A stretch of DNA of 12,945 nucleotides, from the NCBI GenBank assembly GCA_946644025.1, contig CAMPCG010000048.1, positions 1-12,945 on the forward strand, given 5' to 3'. Both the position numbers and the translations under genes were made by a program. The DNA is from an uncultured Prevotellaceae bacterium. Lineage in GTDB: Bacteria; Bacteroidota; Bacteroidia; Bacteroidales; Bacteroidaceae. Positions 1 to 6,434 of this stretch are shown here, one piece after another (the stretch's first letter is position 1; each line of letters starts with the position of its first letter). The notes beneath the pieces were generated by a model, which was not told the origin of the DNA, did no database searches, and saw nothing but the letters and a program-made list of their open reading frames with translations.

Positions 1-3000
1 CGTCGGGCGTGGGCGACGGGGTGGGGGAGGAGCCGGCGACGGGTGAAACGCTGTCCGCGGCCGGCGCTGAGGCTTCTATCTCTTCCTCGCGCAGGTGGGC
101 GTTGCCCAGCGGCAGGGTGACGGTGAACATGGAGCCCTGACGGCCGTCGGAACGGTTGACGGCGCTGATGGTTCCGTGGTGCATGTCGACAATCATCTTG
201 CAGAGGTTGAGGCCTATGCCGGTGCCCTCCACGTCCTTGCTGCGCGAGTTGCGGCCCTGGTAGAAACGGTCGAAGATGTGGCGCAGCGTGTCGGCGTCGA
301 TGCCCACGCCCGTGTCGAGCACCTGGATGGTGAGGAATTGCGGCGTCGGCGATTGCAAATCGCCGTTAAGCGACGGGCCGCCCTTGCCCGAGGGGAGCGT
401 CGCGGCGGTGCTCAGTAGGATGCTTATCTCGCCGCCGTCGGCCGTGTACTTGAAGGCGTTTGAGAGCAGGTTGGTGATGACCTTGTCGAACTGCGAGCGG
501 TCCACCCATGCGGGGAGGGTGTCTATGCCGTCGTGGACGAAGTTGAGGGTGATGCCCCGTTCGCGTGCGTTGAAGTCGAACATCTTGGTGATGCCGGCCA
601 CGAAGGGCACCATGTCGGTCTCCTGGCAGTGCAGGTGCATCTGCCGCTTGTCAATCTTGCGCACGTCGAGTATCTGGTTGACGAGGCTGAGTATTCGCTG
701 TGAGTTGCGCTCGATGGTGTCGATGGCCTCGCGCCGGGCCGTGGACTGGCGGTCGGCCTGGGGGGAACCGTCGGTCGAGGGCGACGCTGCGGGCGCGAGC
801 GACTTGAGCTTCTTCAGGGCGCTGAGTATGATGGTCAGCGGCGAGCGAATGTCGTGGGTGGCGTTGATGAGGAACTTCATCTTCTCCTCGTCGAGCTGCC
901 GGTTGGCGCGTCGGCGGTAGGTCACGCCGATGAAGGCCAGCAGGGCCAGCAGCAGCAGGGCGTAGACCAGATATGCCGTGGTGGAGCGGTACCAGGGGGC
1001 GCGCACGGTGATGACCACCACCCTGGAGGCCGAGCAGTCGCCGCCCTGGCAGGCGCGAACCTCGAGGCGGTAGGTGCCGGGCTGCAGGTGGGCCAGCACA
1101 ATCTCGTTCTTACCCTCCGACTGGCGCACCCACTGGTCGTTGTTCAGGCGGTACTCCAGGCTGATGTTCATGGCCGTCTCGAAGTTGAACTGCGAGAAGG
1201 CCAGCATCACGGTGTGGTCTATGTAGCTCAGGGTGAAGTAGTCGCAGTCGCCTACGCTCTTGCCGTCGGTGACGTGGATGCCGTTGAGCACGGTCGATGC
1301 CTTGACATACTGGTCGCCCACGCGGAACCCCGTCAGGTAGAGCTCTTCGGCGAGGGGTTGCGACGACGTCTTCAGCTCCTTGGGCGAGAAGACGATGACG
1401 CCGTCGTTATGGCCGAAGAAGACGCGGTCGTCGTCGGTGTGCATACCTACGTTCATGACGTATTCCTTCTTGACGAGTCCGTTGCCGGCAATGTAGCCTA
1501 TGAACTCGCGCGTGGAGCTCTCGTACTGCCAGATGCCCATGGACGTGGAGCACCAGATGTCGCCGTCGTTCGTCTCGACGACGTAGTTCACGATTTTATC
1601 CTTCAGCGCGTCGTGCTCCGTCTCCTTGATGAAGGGCACGGCCTCGCTCTTCCCCTGCTCGTAGATGTAGAGACCCTTGTCGGTGCCTATGAGGATGTGT
1701 CCTTTCGACGTCTCGCAGAGCGAGTAGCACATCATGCCCTCGAGCAGCTGGCTCCAGCCGAAGGGCTTGAAGGTGTCGGCCTTGGGGTCGTAGCACGACA
1801 CTCCGCTCGACGTGGCCATCCACAGGTGCCCCTTGCTGTCGGGCTGCATGGCCAGAATCCAGTTGTTGCTGAGACGTCCGCGATGGGCGTCGTCGGGGTC
1901 GTCCATGGAGAAGTTGCGCAGCTGTCCCGTCTGGGGGTTGAAGACGCAGAAGCCGCGCGAGAAGGTGCTGATGTAGATGTTGCCCTCGTCGTCGCTGGTC
2001 ATGTCGTTGAAGCGGTCGCAGTCGAAGGTGACGCGCTGCGTGTAGCGCCCCGTCAGCGGGTCGAAGTCGTAGAGGGCGTCGTCGGTGCCGAGCCAGTAGC
2101 GATGTTGCTTGTCGCGGAAGATGAACTCCACGGCGTCGGGGCTGGCGGGATGGGCCACGACGCGGCCCTTGTCGCTGAAGCCGTAGACACCCACACCCTG
2201 GACCGTGACCCACGACATGCCGCCGTCGCCCTCGCAGATGGAGGTGATGGTGCTGCCCAGGCGGATGCCCTGGCCCTCGAAGCTCCAGTTCTGGAACTGC
2301 TCGGGACGCAGGGGCAGCACGACGAGGCCCTTGCGGTGGCAGCCCAGCCAGAGGTTGCCGTGGCGGTCGAGGAGCGTGGAGCTAATCTTCGCCGTGTTCA
2401 TGTCTATGCCTAAGGTGCTGATGTCCATCTCCTCCAGGCGCTGACCGCGGCCCGGGGCAATGCGCCAGAGACCCTGGCCGCGGGTGCCCACGTAGATGGT
2501 GCCCGACTTGTCTACCGAGGCACGCCACAGCACGAGGTCGCGGGCCTTGGCCTCGCTCATGTCAACATAGTCGGCATCGAGCACGCCGTCGTGGTAGACC
2601 ATGATACCGTGCAGGCAGACGATGAACACATGGCCCTCGCGCTCGACGTAGGTCTGAGGATTGCCGTAGACAGAGCGGAAGGTGGTCGTCTTGCCGTGGT
2701 CGTAGAGCGTGAAGGTGTCGTCGAAGCCGCTGTGCCACACGCGGCCCTGGCTGTCCTCGAACATACGGCTGTAGAAACCGTGCATACCGTCGTCGCCAAA
2801 GGGCTGCAGGCGGCCGTCGTCGCCCATGATGTAGGCGCCGTAGCCGGCCGTGCCCACGAGCAGGCGGCCGTCGTGCATCTGCACCAGCGAGGCCACGCGG
2901 GTCTTCAGCCCGTCGGGGAAGACACAGTGGACGAACTCCTCGGTGGAGGGGTCGAAGAGGTCGAGACCCAGCCGAGAGCCTATCCACACGCGGCCCTCGT

Positions 3001-3262
3001 CGTCGGCCAGAAGGCTCACGGCGTTGTTGTCCTGAAGCGACGTGCTGTCGTCGGGATGGTGCAGGAAGGTCTGGAAGGTGTAGCCGTCGAAGCGGTTAAG
3101 ACCGTAGTCGGTGGCTATCCAGAGCGAGCCCTCATGGTCCTGGCAGAGGTCGTTGATGAGACTACTGGAGAATCGGTCGGCAGAGATGAACTGCCCCGTC
3201 TGGGACATCGACTGCAGACACGATAAAAGGCAAAAGATGATAAAAGATATGTTGCGTTTCAC
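1..3262 (-). CDS. Hybrid two-component system (HTCS) sensor/regulator, 3' end off window
   Basis: I translated this frame by hand on the minus strand: it is open for 1087 codons from GTG at 3262 to the window edge. Domains in order: a signal peptide (residues 1 to about 21); about 14 reg_prop-like propeller repeats with the DxxGxxWIGT-type motif, which would make two seven-bladed propellers (about 25-680); a Y_Y_Y-like domain (about 690-755); a membrane helix (about 762-782); a HisKA domain with phospho-acceptor His803 in the motif THDIRSP; and an HATPase with N box Asn935, G1 Asp983 (DTGVGID) and G2 GTGIGL at 1013-1018. A Pro/Ser/Ala-rich linker (1057-1087) follows. HTCS proteins normally continue with a receiver and an AraC-type HTH, which would lie beyond base 1. 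GTG is chosen because the next in-frame ATG (3208) would remove the signal peptide and a TAA lies two codons upstream. By family, it senses an oligosaccharide in the periplasm and activates a polysaccharide utilisation operon; that the target is this starch operon is inference from position. Confidence 0.93.
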   Translation of the reverse strand, partial: MKRNISFIIFCLLSCLQSMSQTGQFISADRFSSSLINDLCQDHEGSLWIATDYGLNRFDGYTFQTFLHHPDDSTSLQDNNAVSLLADDEGRVWIGSRLGLDLFDPSTEEFVHCVFPDGLKTRVASLVQMHDGRLLVGTAGYGAYIMGDDGRLQPFGDDGMHGFYSRMFEDSQGRVWHSGFDDTFTLYDHGKTTTFRSVYGNPQTYVEREGHVFIVCLHGIMVYHDGVLDADYVDMSEAKARDLVLWRASVDKSGTIYVGTRGQGLWRIAPGRGQRLEEMDISTLGIDMNTAKISSTLLDRHGNLWLGCHRKGLVVLPLRPEQFQNWSFEGQGIRLGSTITSICEGDGGMSWVTVQGVGVYGFSDKGRVVAHPASPDAVEFIFRDKQHRYWLGTDDALYDFDPLTGRYTQRVTFDCDRFNDMTSDDEGNIYISTFSRGFCVFNPQTGQLRNFSMDDPDDAHRGRLSNNWILAMQPDSKGHLWMATSSGVSCYDPKADTFKPFGWSQLLEGMMCYSLCETSKGHILIGTDKGLYIYEQGKSEAVPFIKETEHDALKDKIVNYVVETNDGDIWCSTSMGIWQYESSTREFIGYIAGNGLVKKEYVMNVGMHTDDDRVFFGHNDGVIVFSPKELKTSSQPLAEELYLTGFRVGDQYVKASTVLNGIHVTDGKSVGDCDYFTLSYIDHTVMLAFSQFNFETAMNISLEYRLNNDQWVRQSEGKNEIVLAHLQPGTYRLEVRACQGGDCSASRVVVITVRAPWYRSTTAYLVYALLLLALLAFIGVTYRRRANRQLDEEKMKFLINATHDIRSPLTIILSALKKLKSLAPAASPSTDGSPQADRQSTARREAIDTIERNSQRILSLVNQILDVRKIDKRQMHLHCQETDMVPFVAGITKMFDFNARERGITLNFVHDGIDTLPAWVDRSQFDKVITNLLSNAFKYTADGGEISILLSTAATLPSGKGGPSLNGDLQSPTPQFLTIQVLDTGVGIDADTLRHIFDRFYQGRNSRSKDVEGTGIGLNLCKMIVDMHHGTISAVNRSDGRQGSMFTVTLPLGNAHLREEEIEASAPAADSVSPVAGSSPTPSPTPD

Positions 3263-3325
3263 GGTCAGTTATTGGTATATGAATAGTAATGTTTCACGGT
3301 TAGTTATTAGTCAATGAATAGTAAT
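3256..3325. repeat. 35-bp tandem duplication spanning the HTCS leader and start codon
   Basis: Two adjacent 35-bp units, 3256-3290 and 3291-3325, match at 31 of 35 positions by my alignment. Read on the minus strand, each unit ends in ACCGTGAAAC, so the GTG start of the HTCS gene is present twice. The upstream GTG (3297) is in another frame and opens a ten-codon reading frame that ends in TGA at 3265, two bases before the real GTG. The duplication probably arose by slippage or unequal exchange; any regulatory role is inference. Confidence 0.9.
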
Positions 3326-3331
3326 TGGTTG

Positions 3332-3363
3332 CAAAAGTACACAATAAAAATGAAACTGCCAAA
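3332..3363 (-). promoter_or_regulatory. Bacteroidetes-type promoter for the HTCS gene
   Basis: On the minus strand a -33 box TTTG (3360-3363) is followed after 20 nt by the -7 box TACTTTTG (3332-3339), which fits the Bacteroidetes sigma consensus TTTG-N19-21-TAnnTTTG exactly. Transcription should begin near 3325, which would make the leader about 63 nt, almost exactly the two 35-bp repeat units before the GTG. Confidence 0.8.
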
Positions 3364-3387
3364 TTTAATTTGCGGAAAAAGCGTTAC

Positions 3388-3471
3388 CGCCCCGTTCTTT
3401 CGTCCATTATGCGGCCTGCGAGGCCGCCCCGCCCCGCCCTTTCGTCCGTTGTGCGGCCTGTGAGGCCGCCG
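3388..3471. repeat. 42-bp tandem repeat, each unit with a perfect GC-rich hairpin
   Basis: Units 3388-3429 and 3430-3471 differ at about five positions. Each contains a perfect 7-bp stem, GCGGCCT with AGGCCGC, around a 3-nt loop (3411-3427 and 3453-3469). The units lie between two divergent consensus promoters and upstream of both start sites, so they are unlikely to be ordinary transcription terminators for either flanking gene. They look like a small REP-like element or a regulatory or insulating structure. The rest of the gap (3472-3578) is GC-rich and then A-rich, with only weak short inverted repeats and no gene that I can support. Confidence 0.8.
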
Positions 3472-3578
3472 CCGCGCTCCCCCTCCCCTCGAACGGCGGG
3501 CTGGAACCGCGCTGTGCGGGAGAACGGTTTACTTCATGCAACATGTCTAATGACAAAGGCGAGGAAAAGTAAAAAATA

Positions 3579-3610
3579 TTTGGAGTTTTGACAGCTTATT
3601 TGTATCTTTG
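3579..3610 (+). promoter_or_regulatory. Bacteroidetes-type promoter for the toxin-antitoxin module
   Basis: TTTG at 3579-3582, a spacer of exactly 20 nt, then TATCTTTG at 3603-3610: a full match to the Bacteroidetes promoter consensus. Transcription should start near 3617, leaving a leader of about 60 nt before the antitoxin ATG. Confidence 0.83.
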
Positions 3611-3621
3611 CACGCGAAAGC

Positions 3622-3641
3622 GAGCGAGAACGGGCTTGCTC
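3622..3641 (+). promoter_or_regulatory. Leader inverted repeat upstream of the antitoxin, possible operator
   Basis: GAGCGAG (3622-3628) can pair with CTTGCTC (3635-3641) across a 6-nt loop, with one G-U pair. It begins just past the predicted start site. Type II toxin-antitoxin pairs usually repress their own promoter by binding an inverted repeat near the start site, so this is a candidate operator, but an mRNA hairpin is equally possible. Confidence 0.35.
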
Positions 3642-3677
3642 CGTGCTTGCCGTCAGTAACCAAAAATTATTAGGATT

Positions 3678-3926
3678 ATGACTGCAATACAATTAAATTC
3701 AGAATTGTTTTTCGCTATGGGCAAGATAGCCAGCGACGAGGGGCTGATGATGAAACTCTTGAAATATGCCAAGAAGCTGGCCGCACAAAAGGAGGACGAG
3801 ACGCAGGTTTCGAAGGAAGAGTTCATGGCCAGTCTCGAACGTGGCGAGGAAGAGTACCGGCAGGGGAAGACATACAGGATGCTCCCCGGTGAAGATTTGG
3901 ACGATTTCCTGAAAAGAGTAGGATGA
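3678..3926 (+). CDS. Antitoxin of a type II toxin-antitoxin pair
   Basis: This is an 82-residue, highly charged protein with an N-terminal stretch resembling small Bacteroidales antitoxins (TAIQLNSELF) and a C-terminal half rich in Glu, Lys and Arg. The tail presumably wraps and neutralises the toxin. I cannot name its fold family with certainty; a Phd/YefM or RelB-like antitoxin is expected with a YoeB-type toxin. Its stop overlaps the toxin start by ATGA (3923-3926), so the two should be translationally coupled, and the antitoxin comes first as is usual. A consensus promoter lies about 70 bp upstream. No strong Shine-Dalgarno is seen, which is normal for this phylum. The role rests mainly on its partner and on the operon arrangement. 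Confidence 0.82.
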   Translation: MTAIQLNSELFFAMGKIASDEGLMMKLLKYAKKLAAQKEDETQVSKEEFMASLERGEEEYRQGKTYRMLPGEDLDDFLKRVG

Positions 3927-4201
3927 ATATGTATAACATCAACTACACCAAAGAAGCCATCGACGGTTTCAAGCGCTTGCAGCAAAACGAGCCAAAAGCA
4001 TATCAGAAAGTACGACGCTTCATTGAGGAGTTGAAGATTCACCCGAAGACTGGGTTGGGCCACCCAGAACCGTTGAAGGGACAGCCTGAAGGACGCTGGA
4101 GCCGCGAGATAACGAAAAAACACCGTCTGGTGTATCGTATCTATGAAGAGGAGGTCGTTGTCCTTGTTCTCAGAAGCTACGGACACTACGGCGACAAATA
4201 G
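3923..4201 (+). CDS. Txe/YoeB family mRNA-cleaving toxin
   Basis: The protein has 92 residues, close to the 84 of E. coli YoeB. It shows the family's signature segments: GHPEPLKG around Glu49, WSREI, KHRLVYRI around Arg68, and a C-terminal SYGHY with His88 and Tyr89. These correspond to YoeB Glu46, Arg65, His83 and Tyr84, so the active site looks intact. YoeB toxins are RelE-fold endoribonucleases that cut mRNA at the ribosomal A site and stop translation until the antitoxin binds them. Three extra residues (GDK) follow the usual HY terminus. The start ATG overlaps the antitoxin stop; a second Met lies at residue 3. The gene ends 65 bp before the alpha-amylase on the same strand, with no visible terminator between. 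Confidence 0.9.
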   Translation: MNMYNINYTKEAIDGFKRLQQNEPKAYQKVRRFIEELKIHPKTGLGHPEPLKGQPEGRWSREITKKHRLVYRIYEEEVVVLVLRSYGHYGDK

Positions 4202-4222
4202 AAAAAGCCGCCGTCCATTGTA

Positions 4223-4230
4223 TATCTTCG
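4223..4230 (+). promoter_or_regulatory. Weak -7-like element before the alpha-amylase gene
   Basis: TATCTTCG (4223-4230) differs from TAnnTTTG at one position and lies 36 bp before the amylase ATG, but no TTTG box stands 19-21 nt upstream of it. It may be a weak or activator-dependent promoter, or chance; transcription could also run in from the toxin-antitoxin promoter. Confidence 0.35.
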
Positions 4231-4266
4231 CAATAACTTTCAGACACAACTAAACCTATAAACACA

Positions 4267-6333
4267 ATGCTTATGAAACGAACACTACTATTGTTTTCCC
4301 TCTTCGCGCTGCTCTCCACGGGGGCACGCTCGCAGGGATGGCCGTCGCAATATGGCGGCGTGATGCTCCAGGCCTTCTACTGGGACAGCTTCAACGACAC
4401 ACAGTGGACACTGCTCGAGAGTCAGGCCGACGACCTGGCCGGCACCTTCGACTTGGTGTGGCTGCCGCAGAGCGGTAACTGCGGCGGACAGTCCATGGGC
4501 TACGACGACCTCTACTGGTTTACCAACTACAACAGCTCCTTCGGCACCGAGGCACAGCTGAGGAAACTCATCAGCACCTTCAAGGCGAAGGGCATCAAGA
4601 CCATTGCCGACGTGGTCATCAACCACCGTAGAAACGTGTCGAACTGGGTCGACTTCCCCCGTGAGACCTACAAGGGCGTGACCTACGAGATGACGTCGAC
4701 CGACATCGTGCGCGACGACGACGGCGGAGAGTGCCTCAAGTGGGCCTCGCAGAATGGCTACCAGCTCTCGAAATACAACGACACCGGCGAGGGCTGGGGC
4801 GGAATGCGCGACCTGGACCACGAGAGCGAGAACGTGCAGAAGTGCGTCAAGGCTTACCTCGACCTGCTGTTGAACGACCTGGGCTACGCCGGGTTCCGCT
4901 ACGACATGGTGAAGGGCTACGCGCCCCGGTTCACCGGGCAGTATAACGCCGAGGCTCAACCGGAGTTCAGCGTGGGCGAGTGCTGGGACGGCACGAACAC
5001 CATCAAGAACTGGATTAACGGCACGAAGGTGGACGGCGTGGTACAGAGCGCGGCCTTCGACTTCCAGTTCAAGTACGTCGTGCGCAACGCCACCGACAAC
5101 AAGGCGTGGAACCAGCTGGGACTGCAGAACGACGGCAACTATCCCCTCGTGAGCACCAGCACCGACCAGGGACAGATGCGCCGCTACGCCGTGACCTTCG
5201 TGGAGAACCACGACACCGAGGTGCGCCCCGACGGCAGCTCCAACGGACCGCTGCGCAGTGACACACTGGCTGCCAACGCCTTCATGCTGGCCATGCCGGG
5301 AACGCCCTGCGTCTTCATGAAGCACTGGCAGAAATACCCCACGGAGATTAAGACCATGGTGGCCGCAAGAAAGGCTGCCGGAATACACAACGAGAGCAGC
5401 TACATCAACTTCCGCTCGAACAAGGACTACTACGCCGTCATCACCCGTAACGGCACGGAGAACCTCCTGCTGTCAGTAGTGGGCAACGTGGCCGGCCTGG
5501 AGCCCAACATCAACAAGCAGCAGTGGGTGAAGGTGCTGGAGGGATACCACTACGCCTACTTCTTCCCCACGACGATGGAGACGGCCTACGCCGACCTGCC
5601 TTCGGGCCGATACGTGGGCGAGCAGAAGGTAAGGCTATCGGCCGTCACCGCAACGGAGGGCGCCCAGCTGGTCTACACCACCGACGGCTCTACACCCACG
5701 GCGGCCAGCAAGAAGGCTGAGGGCGGAACGACGATAACCATACCCGTAGGCCCGACGACGCTGAAGGTGGCGCTGCTCACAGGCTCGACCGTAGGCGGAG
5801 TGATTACGCGCAGCTACAACGTCAGCGAGCCGTCGAACGACAAGGTGGTCATTCCCGACTTCTGCAAGGTGACGGGCAACGAGGTGTGCGCCTTCTTCGA
5901 GGCTCCGAAGAACTGGGTGCAGACCATTACCTGCTGGGCATGGGACAACAGGGCTAACAACGTGAACTACACCGGCGGCACATGGCCCGGAAAGGCCTGC
6001 ACGCTGATAGGACAGGCTCCCGACGGCAATAACGTGTGGAAATGGACCTTCAGCGAGAGCGACTTCCAGGGTGCGGCAGGACAGGCACGCCAGCCGTCGC
6101 ACATCATCTTCAGCAGCAGCGGCGCTCCCCAGACGGCCGACATGGACTTCACCAACGGTGGCTACTACACCGAGGACGGACTCTTCGGAACGGTAGAGTC
6201 GAGCATAGACGGCATCATGGCCGACGCGCCCGAATACAGCAAGGTAATCTACACCCTCGACGGACGCCGCGTGGAGAAAGTAACCCGACCGGGACTCTAC
6301 ATCAGGAACATGAAGGTGACATTTATTAAGTAA
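4267..6333 (+). CDS. Secreted GH13 alpha-amylase with starch-binding module and C-terminal sorting segment
   Basis: The enzyme hydrolyses internal alpha-1,4 bonds of starch and is the functional counterpart of SusG. It has 688 residues. A signal peptide (about 1-23, ending ARSQ) has no lipobox Cys. The GH13 barrel shows region I DVVINH (115-120), region II GFRYD with Arg211 and nucleophile Asp213, region III VGECW with acid/base Glu238, and region IV ENHD with Asp316, so the catalytic triad is complete. The motifs resemble plant-type alpha-amylases, so a subfamily near GH13_6 is possible. A chitobiase C-terminal-like domain (about 441-518, with YTTDGSTPT) and a CBM26-like starch-binding module (about 527-642, Trp-rich) follow. 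The last 34 residues (IYTLDGRRV, RPGLYIRN) resemble a type IX secretion sorting domain common in Prevotella. A second ATG at 4273 is an equally plausible start. The gene is convergent with the sus operon. Confidence 0.94.
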   Translation: MLMKRTLLLFSLFALLSTGARSQGWPSQYGGVMLQAFYWDSFNDTQWTLLESQADDLAGTFDLVWLPQSGNCGGQSMGYDDLYWFTNYNSSFGTEAQLRKLISTFKAKGIKTIADVVINHRRNVSNWVDFPRETYKGVTYEMTSTDIVRDDDGGECLKWASQNGYQLSKYNDTGEGWGGMRDLDHESENVQKCVKAYLDLLLNDLGYAGFRYDMVKGYAPRFTGQYNAEAQPEFSVGECWDGTNTIKNWINGTKVDGVVQSAAFDFQFKYVVRNATDNKAWNQLGLQNDGNYPLVSTSTDQGQMRRYAVTFVENHDTEVRPDGSSNGPLRSDTLAANAFMLAMPGTPCVFMKHWQKYPTEIKTMVAARKAAGIHNESSYINFRSNKDYYAVITRNGTENLLLSVVGNVAGLEPNINKQQWVKVLEGYHYAYFFPTTMETAYADLPSGRYVGEQKVRLSAVTATEGAQLVYTTDGSTPTAASKKAEGGTTITIPVGPTTLKVALLTGSTVGGVITRSYNVSEPSNDKVVIPDFCKVTGNEVCAFFEAPKNWVQTITCWAWDNRANNVNYTGGTWPGKACTLIGQAPDGNNVWKWTFSESDFQGAAGQARQPSHIIFSSSGAPQTADMDFTNGGYYTEDGLFGTVESSIDGIMADAPEYSKVIYTLDGRRVEKVTRPGLYIRNMKVTFIK

Positions 6334-6371
6334 GGCGACCCACCCCTCCGACCCATTTCCCCCCACAAAAG

Positions 6372-6411
6372 AATCCGGGCCGCGCTCTGAGAAAGGAGCG
6401 CGGCCCGGATT
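6372..6411. terminator. Bidirectional terminator between convergent amylase and sus operon
   Basis: A perfect 16-bp inverted repeat, 6372-6387 with 6396-6411, surrounds an 8-nt loop. The stem is very GC-rich (CCGGGCCGCGCTC core). It lies 38 bp after the amylase stop and 23 bp beyond the end of the susF-like gene, so it can end transcription from both sides. A T-rich stretch follows on the plus side, and TCTTTTGT follows on the minus side. Confidence 0.88.
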
Positions 6412-6434
6412 GTATTATACTCGCCTACCGGCAA

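Noticed and set aside
854..2413. 519-residue open frame on the plus strand
   Set aside because: It is antisense to the HTCS frame, which shows clear propeller, Y_Y_Y and kinase motifs. The plus translation is a Val/Ala/Glu/Gly/His-rich low-complexity sequence with no recognisable domain, as expected opposite GC-rich codons.
2557..2987. Minus-strand frames of 80 and 141 residues suggesting a broken regulator
   Set aside because: They are in other frames. The true HTCS frame reads without interruption from 3262 to base 1, so there is no frameshift or pseudogene here.
3388..3471. Possible CRISPR array
   Set aside because: There are only two units, directly adjacent without spacers, and no cas genes in the window.
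3325..3591. 88-residue plus-strand frame in the intergenic region
   Set aside because: Its Pro/Arg-rich product is just the translation of the 42-bp hairpin repeats. It begins inside the HTCS promoter region, with no promoter of its own.
3653..4249. 198-residue minus-strand frame over the toxin-antitoxin genes
   Set aside because: It reads antisense through both genes. The toxin's conserved active-site motifs and the ATGA overlap support the plus strand, and I see no known family in the minus frame.
4288..5388. 366-residue open frame on the minus strand
   Set aside because: It lies opposite the GH13 barrel, whose catalytic motifs are unmistakable. The antisense product is a Val/His/Leu/Gly-rich shadow.
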